Assembly: GCA_003228685.1 (NCBI GenBank)
Contig: QIFC01000021.1
Coordinates: forward strand, 1-41,088
Source of the DNA: Chloroflexota bacterium
GTDB lineage: Bacteria > Chloroflexota > Dehalococcoidia > DSTF01 > RBG-16-68-14
DNA: 41,088 nt
Direction: 5' to 3'
The translations under genes were made by a program, and so were the position numbers. Numbering within the stretch: position 1 is the first letter of the stretch; every line of letters starts with the position of its first letter. Positions 33,141-41,088 of the stretch are shown here, piece by piece. Under the pieces are notes generated by a model. It was not told the origin of the DNA. It ran no database searches and saw only the letters and a list, made by a program, of their open reading frames with translations.

Positions 33141-34844
33141 CTACACCGGAATGCTATAAATTAAGCGGGCTGTGAATTGCAAGATCACGGCGGCGTCGAT
33201 GCTCGTCTTGGCATTGTCTCCATCGACATCGCTGCCGTCTTCACAAGCCAGTGACGCAATCAGACGCGCGCTGTGCTGCAGTACCAGCACGGCGTCGATG
33301 CTATCGGCATCGCCGTCGCAATCTACGTCTCCCAGATCCAGCAGTCGTCGCGGATCGGTGAAGTAGACGAAGATCTCATCATAGTCCGACAAGCCGTCGC
33401 CGTCCGTGTCAGGATCGAGTGGATCAGTACCGTATCTCTTCGTCTCTTCGGCGTTGAGGAGCCCGTCGCGGTCGCTATCGAGACCCACTTCGAGCGTGCC
33501 CTGCGGCGTGAGGTCTCTTCCCGCGAACGCGGGATAGTCCGGCGCGTAGCGATACGACCGAAACACCTCCGTCGGACCGCGGATTCCGTCGTGTTCTTTC
33601 GGGTCGCCCTGCACGAGCGGGCCGTCCCGCGTGAGAGGACTGGCGTAGTTCCACACGGTCTCGCCTTGCCGCGTTACTTCGAAGAGCCGGCCAGGCACGC
33701 CTGACGTGATGAGCGTGTTCCCGTTCGGAAGCCGACCGACGCCCGACATGATGCTCGAGAAGAAGTTGCGTCCGTCAGAGTACGACCAAACGGTTCCGAA
33801 CGGGCCGTAGGCCGCGCCGGGAACGAGGTTATAGACTCCCGCCTCGTCGACGGGCAGCACGATCTCCTCAACGGAAGATTGGAATCCTTCAGGCCGCCCG
33901 ACGCCGTTGTTGAAGATGAGCACGTTCCCTTCGCCGGGCAGGCCGGGCGTGATCCACTGCGCGTCATGCGGCACAAAGAGCCGCTGCTCTGCCGGCCCGC
34001 CTGCGTCATAGGCCGCCGGGTTCCCCCATCGATAGAGGAGGTCTCCCCCACTGCCGCTGCTTCCCCCGCTATGAGTTGCGGCTTCCGCCGTTGTGGTGCT
34101 GTGATCGATCACCCAGAGTTCGCTGAACTGACGAAGCGTGACCATGATCTGGTCTGTCGCGGGGTTGTAGTCGAGAGCGTTGGCATGAAGCCAGTCGTCA
34201 TCGTTGCCGTTGGGGTTGGTCTCGCCGAAGTTGATGTCGATCAGCTCTGGATGGTCGCCCACGACGCCGTAGTTTTCCTTAGCCGGATCGAAGTCCTGAA
34301 TGAGATGGTCCCAAGCACTCCACTCCCAGACGATTTCGCCGGTCGTGAGCCCTGTCCGCCGGACCTCCAAAATCCTCTCTGAGATCAGCTCGGGCGTGTT
34401 GAGCCTATCTGGATCTCGCCCTTGCGCGATGGCTTCCGCGGCAGTCTTGCGGTCGTAGGCTAGCAGTAAGACATTGCCGTTTGGCAGCACCTCGATATCG
34501 TGATGGCCTTGGAACTCAAGATTGAAGTTCCAAGTGAGCGTACCGTCCCACGCATACTGGATGATTCCGCGTCTGACACCGATGATGCTGCCGTCCTCCA
34601 GCAAGTAAGGAGTTGCGTTGCCTTGCGTGCCCTTGTTCCAGGACTGTACAACCCTCCCGTCGTTATCGATCAGATAGGTGTTTCCCTCGGCGACCGGCGT
34701 GAAGAGCGTGTAGCCTTCAAACGCGCGATCGGTGTTTAGCAGAAGCCCGACCGTGATGTCGTTCGCCGCCGCCGGCCGCGGCTGCGCGAATAGGAAGAGC
34801 CCCCCGATAGCGATCAGCAGCAGGCAATGTACATTGAGCGACAT
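33141..34844 (-). CDS. secreted arylsulfotransferase-like protein with calcium repeats and dockerins
   Basis: This is a 567-residue exported protein. A signal peptide (about 1-27, ending AAA) precedes an ASST-like six-bladed propeller (about 35-420): NTYLIDNDGRVVQSWNKG, QGHHDIEVLPNGNVLLL, DWLHANALDYNPATDQIMV and GVGRLPNGNTLITSG. His residues in GHHD, WLHAN and VPHDAQW match the positions used by arylsulfate sulfotransferases. A calcium-binding thrombospondin-3-type stretch (DSDRDGLLNAEE, DTDGDGLSDYDE) and two dockerin-like repeats follow. The ATG at 34844 has GGAGGG upstream; the frame to 34910 does not. It is the sixth dockerin protein of the window, 28 kb from the others. Confidence 0.82.
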   Translation of the reverse strand: MSLNVHCLLLIAIGGLFLFAQPRPAAANDITVGLLLNTDRAFEGYTLFTPVAEGNTYLIDNDGRVVQSWNKGTQGNATPYLLEDGSIIGVRRGIIQYAWDGTLTWNFNLEFQGHHDIEVLPNGNVLLLAYDRKTAAEAIAQGRDPDRLNTPELISERILEVRRTGLTTGEIVWEWSAWDHLIQDFDPAKENYGVVGDHPELIDINFGETNPNGNDDDWLHANALDYNPATDQIMVTLRQFSELWVIDHSTTTAEAATHSGGSSGSGGDLLYRWGNPAAYDAGGPAEQRLFVPHDAQWITPGLPGEGNVLIFNNGVGRPEGFQSSVEEIVLPVDEAGVYNLVPGAAYGPFGTVWSYSDGRNFFSSIMSGVGRLPNGNTLITSGVPGRLFEVTRQGETVWNYASPLTRDGPLVQGDPKEHDGIRGPTEVFRSYRYAPDYPAFAGRDLTPQGTLEVGLDSDRDGLLNAEETKRYGTDPLDPDTDGDGLSDYDEIFVYFTDPRRLLDLGDVDCDGDADSIDAVLVLQHSARLIASLACEDGSDVDGDNAKTSIDAAVILQFTARLIYSIPV

Positions 34845-34945
34845 GGGCGCCCTCCGATTTCTTGCGAGCCAGAGGGTCATGCCAGACCTTCCCGCGAGCC
34901 ATGCTAGCATGCCGCGCTGTAGAGGAGTACGCGGCGACTCCGAGT

Positions 34946-36049
34946 TCAGCGATCCCTTAGAATCCGGAGGCAGAGCATCTTCGAGATGTTTAGTAGGAGC
35001 TGGGCCGCGATGGCTGGTTCGCTCTTGACCATCTTGCGCAGCTTCGCCTCGCTCAGGCTCAGAATGCGCACATCGTCGGTTGCGGCATAGACATCGCGTG
35101 ATCGTGGTTGCTCAAGCAGGAACGCCATTTCACCGAAGACGTCACCAGAGCTGAACACCGCAAGCACGGCGTTCTCGTCGCGCACCTCCAGAACGCCGTC
35201 CAGGACGACAAAGAGGTTACGCGCCACGCCGCCCTTCTTGAGCACGCGGTCACCAATCTGGCATTCGATGATGTTGCTGTTCTCCAAGAAGCGTGCCGCT
35301 TCGTCTTCATCGAAGCCATCGAGCGCAGAGATGCGGTGGGCGTCCAGCTCGCTGAGGGCGCCATGTATCTCGCTCCAGTAAGACGCTGACGTAGTCTGGA
35401 GGCGGCTCATCACGGCGCTACCGTCGTCCAAATCGCGTTGGATGCTGGCGGGGATACGCGCGTCGTTGCCAAAGTCACGCACGTACTCAAGCAACGGCGA
35501 CTGTAACTGGCGCAGATAGGGGACATCCTCAATTACGAAGACGAGGGGAATCAAGTACCCGGCTTCAGCGCTGTTGACGTTCCTTTCGGCGTATGTGCGA
35601 TTCCCGAGACTAAGATAGAGGTTCAGCAGGTGTGGCTCGCAGTCGCCAAACGCGAGCTGAATGCGATTTTCGTTCGCAAAGCGGAGGCCTTGAGCCATCA
35701 GCTTCAGCAGCACATCGCTGCCGCGCAGGTGTGGCCGCACCATGGCGCGCTCGCCCACGCCAATCGCTGAAGCGGGTAGCTCCGCGAGGAACGGCGCGAG
35801 CCCGTATTGATCGATCATGCGCTGCGGCAGCGGTGCATCGCCTCCCCACGTGAAGCGAGACGTGGCCACGACCTCGCCATCAACCGAGGCGTAGGAGATC
35901 CTGCTTTGCTCGTCGCACTCCTCGGACAACATGCGCTGCTCGTGGTCGGCGACAGATTGGTAGCGGCCCATCTCCTTTACATACACGTCGTAGCGCAGGC
36001 GGTAGACGGCGCGCTTCTCTTCGTCGGTCTCAGCGATGCCGATGTGCAT
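34946..36049 (-). CDS. FeeM-like N-acyltransferase fused to a cyclic-nucleotide-binding domain
   Basis: This is a 367-residue protein. The N-terminal half (1-190) is a GNAT-fold acyltransferase of the N-acyl amino acid synthase/autoinducer-synthase-like group (YRLRYDVYVKEMGRY, GERAMVRPHLRGSDVLLKLM, CEPHLLNLYLSLGNR). The C-terminal part (about 240-360) is a CRP-like cNMP domain whose phosphate-binding cassette GDVFGEMAFLLEQPRSRD keeps the key Arg (R316) and Ser (S317). This suggests acyl transfer controlled by cAMP or cGMP. Mycobacterial PatA pairs the same two domain classes in the opposite order. AGGAG lies 9 nt before the ATG. It is divergent from 36190 with a 140-bp gap. Confidence 0.8.
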   Translation of the reverse strand: MHIGIAETDEEKRAVYRLRYDVYVKEMGRYQSVADHEQRMLSEECDEQSRISYASVDGEVVATSRFTWGGDAPLPQRMIDQYGLAPFLAELPASAIGVGERAMVRPHLRGSDVLLKLMAQGLRFANENRIQLAFGDCEPHLLNLYLSLGNRTYAERNVNSAEAGYLIPLVFVIEDVPYLRQLQSPLLEYVRDFGNDARIPASIQRDLDDGSAVMSRLQTTSASYWSEIHGALSELDAHRISALDGFDEDEAARFLENSNIIECQIGDRVLKKGGVARNLFVVLDGVLEVRDENAVLAVFSSGDVFGEMAFLLEQPRSRDVYAATDDVRILSLSEAKLRKMVKSEPAIAAQLLLNISKMLCLRILRDR

Positions 36050-36189
36050 CTTCTCGATCTCCTGTCTTCCTGGCGATCACGGTGGCGGCATTGTACGCTA
36101 CTCGACCGCCTTCGCCAATGTGTTTGACCTCCTTCGGTTTGACCGGCTAGACGCTGGCTAACTAGAATGGCCTGCAATAGGAGGACACG

Positions 36190-37074
36190 TTGCCGGCCGA
36201 CACAAAGCCCGTCACGCCCATCGAGCCCGAGGCCTACACGGACGAGTATTATCGCTCCGCGGTAGAGGGCCATCAGCAGTTCGCGGAGAGCGGAGGACAG
36301 GCGATCTCGGCGCGCATGGTCCGCGCGTTGGAGCTTGCCGATGTTCGCTCAGGCCAGCGCGTGCTCGATATCGCCTGCGGCCGCGGCGAGGTCGTGCTGC
36401 AGAGCGCGCTGCGAGGCGCTCGCGCGGTCGGCATCGACTACGCGCAGGCGTCGATGAGCATCGCGAAGGAGGCGCTCTCAGGCGCTCCCGAAGTGGAGGC
36501 CGACGTCGCGCGCATGGACGCAACACGTCTCGCCTTCGCGCCGCACTCGTTCGATGTCGCACTGATGTTGGACTTCGTCGAGCACGTGTACCAGCCGGAC
36601 CTCGATGCGGCGTTCGCGCAGATCGCCCAGTCGCTGAAGCCGGGTGGGCGGTTAGTCATCCACACATCGCCGAACCGCGTGTTTGAAGACGTGGTCTACC
36701 GGCACTACGTCCGCAACGTGAATCGCCTGATGCTGGGTGCGGCGCGGCTGCTCAAGATCAAGAACCGGCTGCTCAATGAGCTGGTGCTGCCCCCGGGCCC
36801 CGTGCCACCCCACGACGAGTACGAGCGCGAGCTGCACGTCAACCCGCAGACGGGAAGATCGCTACGTGATGCGCTTCAGACGGCCGGCCTGCGGGTCAGG
36901 CGAGTCGACGTTTGGGAGCCCCCGCAGGATCCGTTCTTCCCGAGAGAAGAGCGAGCGCTGAACTTCTGGCTCGGCGTGCTGGACGTGGTGAGATTCCTTC
37001 GCCCGATCAGTAAGCTGCCGCCGGTCAACCGCGCGTTTTCCAATCACATCTGGGTGGTCGCCGAAGCCCGCTAG
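36190..37074 (+). CDS. class I SAM-dependent methyltransferase
   Basis: This is a 294-residue methyltransferase. Motif I is RVLDIACGRGEVVL (about 57-70), motif II is AVGIDYAQASM, and DVALMLDFVEHVYQPD and LKPGGRLVIHTSPN follow. The C-terminal part after about 160 probably builds the substrate pocket. It resembles UbiE/lipid or glycan methyltransferases but cannot be assigned. It starts at TTG (36190) with an excellent AGGAGG five bases upstream. Confidence 0.85.
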   Translation: MPADTKPVTPIEPEAYTDEYYRSAVEGHQQFAESGGQAISARMVRALELADVRSGQRVLDIACGRGEVVLQSALRGARAVGIDYAQASMSIAKEALSGAPEVEADVARMDATRLAFAPHSFDVALMLDFVEHVYQPDLDAAFAQIAQSLKPGGRLVIHTSPNRVFEDVVYRHYVRNVNRLMLGAARLLKIKNRLLNELVLPPGPVPPHDEYERELHVNPQTGRSLRDALQTAGLRVRRVDVWEPPQDPFFPREERALNFWLGVLDVVRFLRPISKLPPVNRAFSNHIWVVAEAR

Positions 37075-37109
37075 CCAGTCGGGCGCCCGCCAGCAAATTG
37101 ATGCGTGTG

Positions 37110-37412
37110 TTACGTGTCGCGTTCGACGCCTGCGACCTTCCAGATGCCTTCGATGTCTTGGAACCGATAGTGCAGGGCCAGGCGCCCCAGGTCCGTAAAG
37201 TAGATGATGTCAACGAGAACGTCTTCGCCGTCCGGCCGTTGGTTCTCAAGCTCGTACGACATGATGTTCCACGTCATATTGCCGATCTCCATGGCGCTCG
37301 CCAGACCTTCCGGCGTCATGCCGAGGAATGCGACGCCGACGTCGCCCTCCACGAGGGCCTTCGCGTGAGCGTCTGCGGCGGCTTTGGCCGCGTCGGTGTT
37401 AAGCGTGTTCAT
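37110..37412 (-). CDS. small NTF2/SnoaL-like protein of unknown function
   Basis: This is a 100-residue acidic protein. An N-terminal helix (AAKAAADAHAKALVEGD), then alternating strands including DVLVDIIYFTDLGRLALHYR and a final GIWKVAGVER, fit the NTF2-like alpha+beta barrel. Such proteins are small-ligand pockets or enzymes; no catalytic residues can be assigned. GGAGGG three bases before the ATG supports the start. It converges on the methyltransferase gene. Confidence 0.65.
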   Translation of the reverse strand: MNTLNTDAAKAAADAHAKALVEGDVGVAFLGMTPEGLASAMEIGNMTWNIMSYELENQRPDGEDVLVDIIYFTDLGRLALHYRFQDIEGIWKVAGVERDT

Positions 37413-37489
37413 GGTCCCTCCTCAGGACGCATAGTATCAGCCGCGCCGTTGCGGGCAAGCGCCCGCCCGGTCGGGGCAATCGCTCGGCT

Positions 37490-38707
37490 GTGAGCGGCCT
37501 GCGCCGGGCGATGACGGCGGGCCCGGGCCAACGCGTCCCCGCGCTCGATGGCCTCAGGGGCATCGCGATCGCGCTTGTGATGCTCTACCACTTCGATTTC
37601 ATCTACGACTTCACGTACGGGCGCGAATCGGGCTGGCTGATCGATGGCGTGGTGGCGGGGCTGGCCGGCGCAGGCTGGGCCGGCGTCGACCTCTTCTTCG
37701 TGCTCTCTGGGTTCCTGATCACGGGCATCCTGCTCGACTCGAAAGGCCCTGTTCGACGCTACTTCGGGAGCTTCTACGCTCGCCGTTCGTTGCGCATCTT
37801 CCCGGTGTACTATGCGTTCCTGCTTCTGCTCCTGCTGCTCCTGCCTCTCTTCGACGAACTGGCGGCGAGGGACGCGCTCAGGGACAACTTCGTCTGGTAC
37901 GCGCTGTATCTGACGAACATCTACGACGCCATCAACCCCGGCTTGCGCGCGGACTTCTTCTTCGTCGGCCATATCTGGTCGCTGGCCGTGGAAGAGCAGT
38001 TCTACCTGCTCTGGCCTGCGTTCGTGTTCGCATTCGGCCGCCGGACGCTGATGCGGCTGTGCGTCGCGGGCATCCTGATCGCGTTCGGCCTGCGACTGTG
38101 GTTCATGATCGCCGACCTCCCCGTCGGGCTCGGTTACGCGCTGATGCCGGCGCGCATGGACGCGCTCGCGGCGGGAGCGCTGGTCGCGCTAGCGATGCGC
38201 GGCGAGCACGATCTCGCGCTCCTGCGCCGATGGGCGCCGTCGGTCGCGATCGTCTCCGGAGGCGCCGTCATGGCCTACGGCCTTGTCGACGGTGGATTCT
38301 CGCCGCTCGATGACTGGGTTCGTACTGCCGGCTTCACGGTGCTTGCGCTTCTGTTCGCCGCGCTCTTGGCGCTGACACTGCAACTGCGCGAGAGGTCAGT
38401 GGCGGCGAGCGTGCTGGCCCATCCGGCGCTGCGCTGGCTCGGCCGCTATAGCTACGCGACGTACCTCGTACACCTGCCCATCGCGGTGATCCTGGCGCGC
38501 AAGTTCGACTTCGGCGAGGCGATACCCGCGATCGCCGGATCGACCCTCGTGGGCGAGTTGGTCTTCGGAGCGGCGGCGGCAGCGATCACGTTCAGTATCG
38601 CCTGGCTGAGCTGGCAGGTGTGGGAGAGCCAGTTCCTAAAGCTGAAGAGCAGGTTCCCTTACACGCCTGTGCGCCTTGAAACTTCGTCAACCGACTCGCT
38701 ATCCTGA
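37490..38707 (+). CDS. acyltransferase family 3 (OafA/YrhL-like) membrane protein
   Basis: This is a 405-residue integral membrane protein with about ten hydrophobic segments. The N-terminal VPALDGLRGIAIALVMLYHF contains the family's conserved Arg and His; FFVLSGFLITGIL and HIWSLAVEEQFYLLWPAFVF are further signatures. These enzymes move acyl groups from the cytoplasm to surface sugars, lipids or antibiotics. There is no C-terminal SGNH domain. The GTG at 37490 has no strong ribosome binding site; an ATG eight codons later is possible. Confidence 0.87.
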   Translation: MSGLRRAMTAGPGQRVPALDGLRGIAIALVMLYHFDFIYDFTYGRESGWLIDGVVAGLAGAGWAGVDLFFVLSGFLITGILLDSKGPVRRYFGSFYARRSLRIFPVYYAFLLLLLLLLPLFDELAARDALRDNFVWYALYLTNIYDAINPGLRADFFFVGHIWSLAVEEQFYLLWPAFVFAFGRRTLMRLCVAGILIAFGLRLWFMIADLPVGLGYALMPARMDALAAGALVALAMRGEHDLALLRRWAPSVAIVSGGAVMAYGLVDGGFSPLDDWVRTAGFTVLALLFAALLALTLQLRERSVAASVLAHPALRWLGRYSYATYLVHLPIAVILARKFDFGEAIPAIAGSTLVGELVFGAAAAAITFSIAWLSWQVWESQFLKLKSRFPYTPVRLETSSTDSLS

Positions 38708-38714
38708 GAGCCTC

Positions 38715-39032
38715 ATGAGTGAAGTCTTCGATGAGATCGAATCGTCCCTGGAGTCAGGCAAGCCGCTCGTGCTCGCGACCGTTGCGTCGAGCCGCGGCTC
38801 CACGCCTCGCAAGCCTGGCGCGAAGATGGCCGTGCGCTCCGATGGCTCGTTCTGCGGCACCATAGGCGGCGGGTGCGGCGAGGCCGAAGTCTGGCAGGCG
38901 GCCATGGACACGATGCGCGACGGCCAGCCTCGCCTCGTGACCGTCGATCTCACGGAGGACGTCGAAGGCGACGACAAGATCTGCGGCGGCGTCATGGACA
39001 TCTTCGTCGAGCGCTTCTCTCCGGGCGTATAG
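38715..39032 (+). CDS. short XdhC/CoxI-family protein
   Basis: This is a 105-residue protein covering only the XdhC/CoxI domain: LATVASSRGSTPRKPGAKMA, GTIGGGCGEAEVW and DDKICGGVMDIFVE. Full XdhC proteins of about 280-380 residues add a Rossmann domain and load sulfurated molybdenum cofactor into xanthine dehydrogenase or CO dehydrogenase. The short form may be half of a split system or an independent chaperone. No molybdenum enzyme lies nearby. The ATG at 38715 begins the conserved part, 7 bp after the acyltransferase stop. Confidence 0.83.
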   Translation: MSEVFDEIESSLESGKPLVLATVASSRGSTPRKPGAKMAVRSDGSFCGTIGGGCGEAEVWQAAMDTMRDGQPRLVTVDLTEDVEGDDKICGGVMDIFVERFSPGV

Positions 39033-39036
39033 CACG

Positions 39037-41088
39037 CTAGTCATCGTCAATGAAGTGGCCTGCCTTGGTCAGTTCTTCTCGCACGTAAGCCTCTAGGCCG
39101 TCGCCTCCGTGGTACACCACGGTTACGATCTTACCTTCCAGCTCGGCCCGCACGCCCTCGACGCCCTCTATCCGGGCCAGCGTATCCTCTATGCTCTTGA
39201 TGCAGCCCTCGCAGTGGATGCTGGGTACGCTGAAGGTGGCTTCTACGACACCGCGCCGCTCCTCGACGTCGGCCGCCACCTCCTCTTCTCGATTCGCTAG
39301 ACGCTCCGCGACCTTGGGCAGGAGACTGCCTCCGAAGGAATTCAGCAGCACTGTGCTGACGCTGGCTGCCATGGCGATCATGGCGAAGACTGGGTGTACC
39401 AGGCCCGTAACGGCCAGGGGTACCCCGATGCCGTTGAAGGCGAAGGCGAGCGTGACGTTCTGCACCGTCTTGCGGAAGCTGCTCTTGCCGATATAGAAGG
39501 CGTCCACGACGCCGCCGAGCCTGTCGTTTACGAGGACGATGTCGGCGGACTCGATAGCGATGTCCGTGCCAGTACCGATAGCGATCCCCACGTCGGCCTG
39601 CATCAGGGCAGGCGCATCGTTGATGCCGTCACCTACCATCGCCACCCGGTATCCCTGCTGTTGGAGCTTTCGCACGTGCGCTGCCTTCTGGTCAGGGAGC
39701 ACTTCGGCCATGATCCCCGTGATCCCCACTTGGCTCGCTACCGCCTCCGCGGTCCTCCAGTTGTCGCCGGTGATCATCACCGGCTCCAGCCCGGCTTCTT
39801 TCATCCGCACAACCGCCTCGGCGGCGTCTTCCTTCAACGTGTCCGCGATGGCGATCAGGCCCGCAAGTTCGCCGTCTTCGGAGACTGCCACTACGGTGCG
39901 GCCCTGCTTCTCCAAGGCCTCCAGCCGGTCACGAACGAGCGCGAAATCCACGCCTTCCTCCGACAGAAAGCGCGGGCTGCCTACCAGCGCGGGTGTGCCT
40001 CCGATCGTCGCCCTAACACCACGCCCCGGGATCGCCTGAAAGTCCTGTGCCTGGAGTGGCGGTAGCTCCTCGGCCCGGTCTACGACGGCCCTGGCCAGCG
40101 GATGCTCCGAAGAGCGTTCCGCGGCCGCGGCCAGTGCCAGGACATGGTCTTGGTCGTCGTCGTGTAGGGCTACCACCTCTACCACTTGGGGCTTGCCTCT
40201 GGTGATGGTGCCGGTCTTGTCCAACACCACCCTCTTCACGTCCTTGAACACCTGGAAGGCCTCGCCGGAGCGCATGAGGATGCCCTTTCGGGCGGCGATG
40301 CCGCCGCCGCGGATCATGGCCAGCGGCGTCGCCATGCCGAGGGCGCAAGGATAGCCCATCACGAGCACCGCTAGCGTGGCGAAGATGGCCCGCTCTAGGT
40401 TCATCTCACCGATGACCAGCCAGGCTCCCAGGGTCCAGATAACGAAGGCCACTACCGCCGCGGAGAGCACGCCGGGCACAAACACCTTCAGCACGCGCTC
40501 TACGAGTTGCATGATGCCCGGCTTCAGCGCGCGGGCCTCCTGGATAGAGCGCGCCACCTGCTGGAGGAAGCTCTCTTCTCCGATCTTGCTGACCCGCACC
40601 AGCAGCGTGCCGTTCTGGTTCACCGAGCCGCCGATAACTTCGTCGCCAACGGCCCTCTCTATCGGAATCGACTCGCCAGTTACCAGGCTCTGGTCTACCG
40701 CGGAGTTGCCTTCCACCACCAGTCCGTCCACCGGGATGCTCTCCCCGGGGCGGATGCGCACGAGATTTCCGACCTGCACGTCCTCGATTGGCAACTCCTC
40801 CTCTCGCCCGTTTCGGATCACGCGCGCCGTCGGTGGCTGGAGGTCCATCAGTTTCTTGATCGCTTGAGAACTCCGGGTGCGAACGACCATGGAGACGTAT
40901 CCCGAAAGGATGTGGTAGGCGGTCACAAAGATTGCGGCGCCCATGAAGTCGGCCATGGGCCAGGGCTGCTTGAAGAATCCGATGGCACCGCCGGCCAAGC
41001 CACCGAAGGCGGCGAACTCCATGAGGTTGTGCTGGTTCAGGATGCCCCGGCTTAGGGCCGCCCAGGCCATCTTCAAGATGGGCCACCC
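39037..41088 (-). CDS. heavy-metal P-type (P1B) ATPase, N-terminus beyond the window, C-terminal HMA domain
   Basis: The frame is open to the window edge, so the protein is truncated at its N-terminus (683 residues visible). It shows the actuator SLVTGESIP, the phosphorylation site DKTGTITRGKP, the ATP-binding SSEHPLARAVVD, the hinge MVGDGINDAPAL and a membrane motif MGYPCALGMATP. The usual CPC metal site reads YPC here. A heavy-metal-associated domain with HCEGCIKSIE is at the C-terminus (last about 75 residues), whereas copper pumps normally carry it at the N-terminus. A monovalent or divalent soft metal, probably Cu or a related ion, is the likely substrate; this is uncertain because of the YPC variant. 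It ends 4 bp from the convergent XdhC gene. Confidence 0.9.
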   Translation of the reverse strand, partial: GWPILKMAWAALSRGILNQHNLMEFAAFGGLAGGAIGFFKQPWPMADFMGAAIFVTAYHILSGYVSMVVRTRSSQAIKKLMDLQPPTARVIRNGREEELPIEDVQVGNLVRIRPGESIPVDGLVVEGNSAVDQSLVTGESIPIERAVGDEVIGGSVNQNGTLLVRVSKIGEESFLQQVARSIQEARALKPGIMQLVERVLKVFVPGVLSAAVVAFVIWTLGAWLVIGEMNLERAIFATLAVLVMGYPCALGMATPLAMIRGGGIAARKGILMRSGEAFQVFKDVKRVVLDKTGTITRGKPQVVEVVALHDDDQDHVLALAAAAERSSEHPLARAVVDRAEELPPLQAQDFQAIPGRGVRATIGGTPALVGSPRFLSEEGVDFALVRDRLEALEKQGRTVVAVSEDGELAGLIAIADTLKEDAAEAVVRMKEAGLEPVMITGDNWRTAEAVASQVGITGIMAEVLPDQKAAHVRKLQQQGYRVAMVGDGINDAPALMQADVGIAIGTGTDIAIESADIVLVNDRLGGVVDAFYIGKSSFRKTVQNVTLAFAFNGIGVPLAVTGLVHPVFAMIAMAASVSTVLLNSFGGSLLPKVAERLANREEEVAADVEERRGVVEATFSVPSIHCEGCIKSIEDTLARIEGVEGVRAELEGKIVTVVYHGGDGLEAYVREELTKAGHFIDDD

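Overview
The window is GC-rich, tightly packed bacterial chromosome. Gene content suggests a Chloroflexota member, probably near Dehalococcoidia or SAR202-type lineages. The hints are a family of secreted proteins ending in paired dockerin-like repeats, a succinate dehydrogenase that uses a CCG-domain third subunit instead of haem-b anchors, an in-frame sigma-factor/bifunctional-nuclease ORF, and many GTG/TTG starts. This placement is inference; no rRNA or tRNA is present to confirm it.

Layout. 1-106: a possible end of a mobile-element ORF followed by a short direct repeat. 107-5079 (minus): five consecutive secreted dockerin-bearing genes, including two cupredoxins and a subtilase-like protease. 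5158-8590 (plus): a rifampicin-phosphotransferase-like enzyme and a Tam-type methyltransferase. 8603-9865 (minus): an MFS exporter. 9971-12107 (plus): the overlapping set tlyA-nadK-nudix. 12108-12502: a non-coding region with a strong hairpin, a 23-bp tandem repeat and a possible structured RNA. 12503-16058 (plus): sdhA-sdhB-CCG subunit. 16085-20252 (minus): acyl-CoA dehydrogenase, nudix, a candidate HesB-like selenoprotein, HAD phosphatase, 2H phosphoesterase and greA. 20406-22376 (minus): groES-groEL under a CIRCE operator. 22713-28730 (plus): the origin-proximal core rpmH-rnpA-yidD-PQQ lipoprotein-yidC-jag-PfkB kinase-parA-parB, with a perfect parS. 28742-32934: a small membrane protein, APH-like kinase, MerR regulator, sigma/BFN ORF and acyl-CoA dehydrogenase. 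33141-41088: arylsulfotransferase-dockerin, a GNAT plus cyclic-nucleotide-binding fusion, a methyltransferase, a small NTF2-like protein, an acyltransferase, an XdhC-like protein and a metal P-type ATPase cut by the window edge.

Strongest observations. (1) A gene at 18336-18043 whose reading frame crosses one UGA, followed at the right distance by a SECIS-like hairpin; the UGA aligns with the first metal-binding cysteine of HesB/IscA proteins. (2) parB appears broken by loss of about 10 nt next to an intact parA and parS. (3) GreA lacks both acidic tip residues and has a leader with an attenuator-like hairpin pair. (4) The sigma-factor ORF runs in frame into a BFN domain that carries its own ideal ribosome binding site. 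(5) A FeeM-like acyltransferase is fused to a cyclic-nucleotide-binding domain. (6) The dockerin cluster contains a protease with Glu in the catalytic His position and cupredoxins with a Gln in the axial-ligand position.
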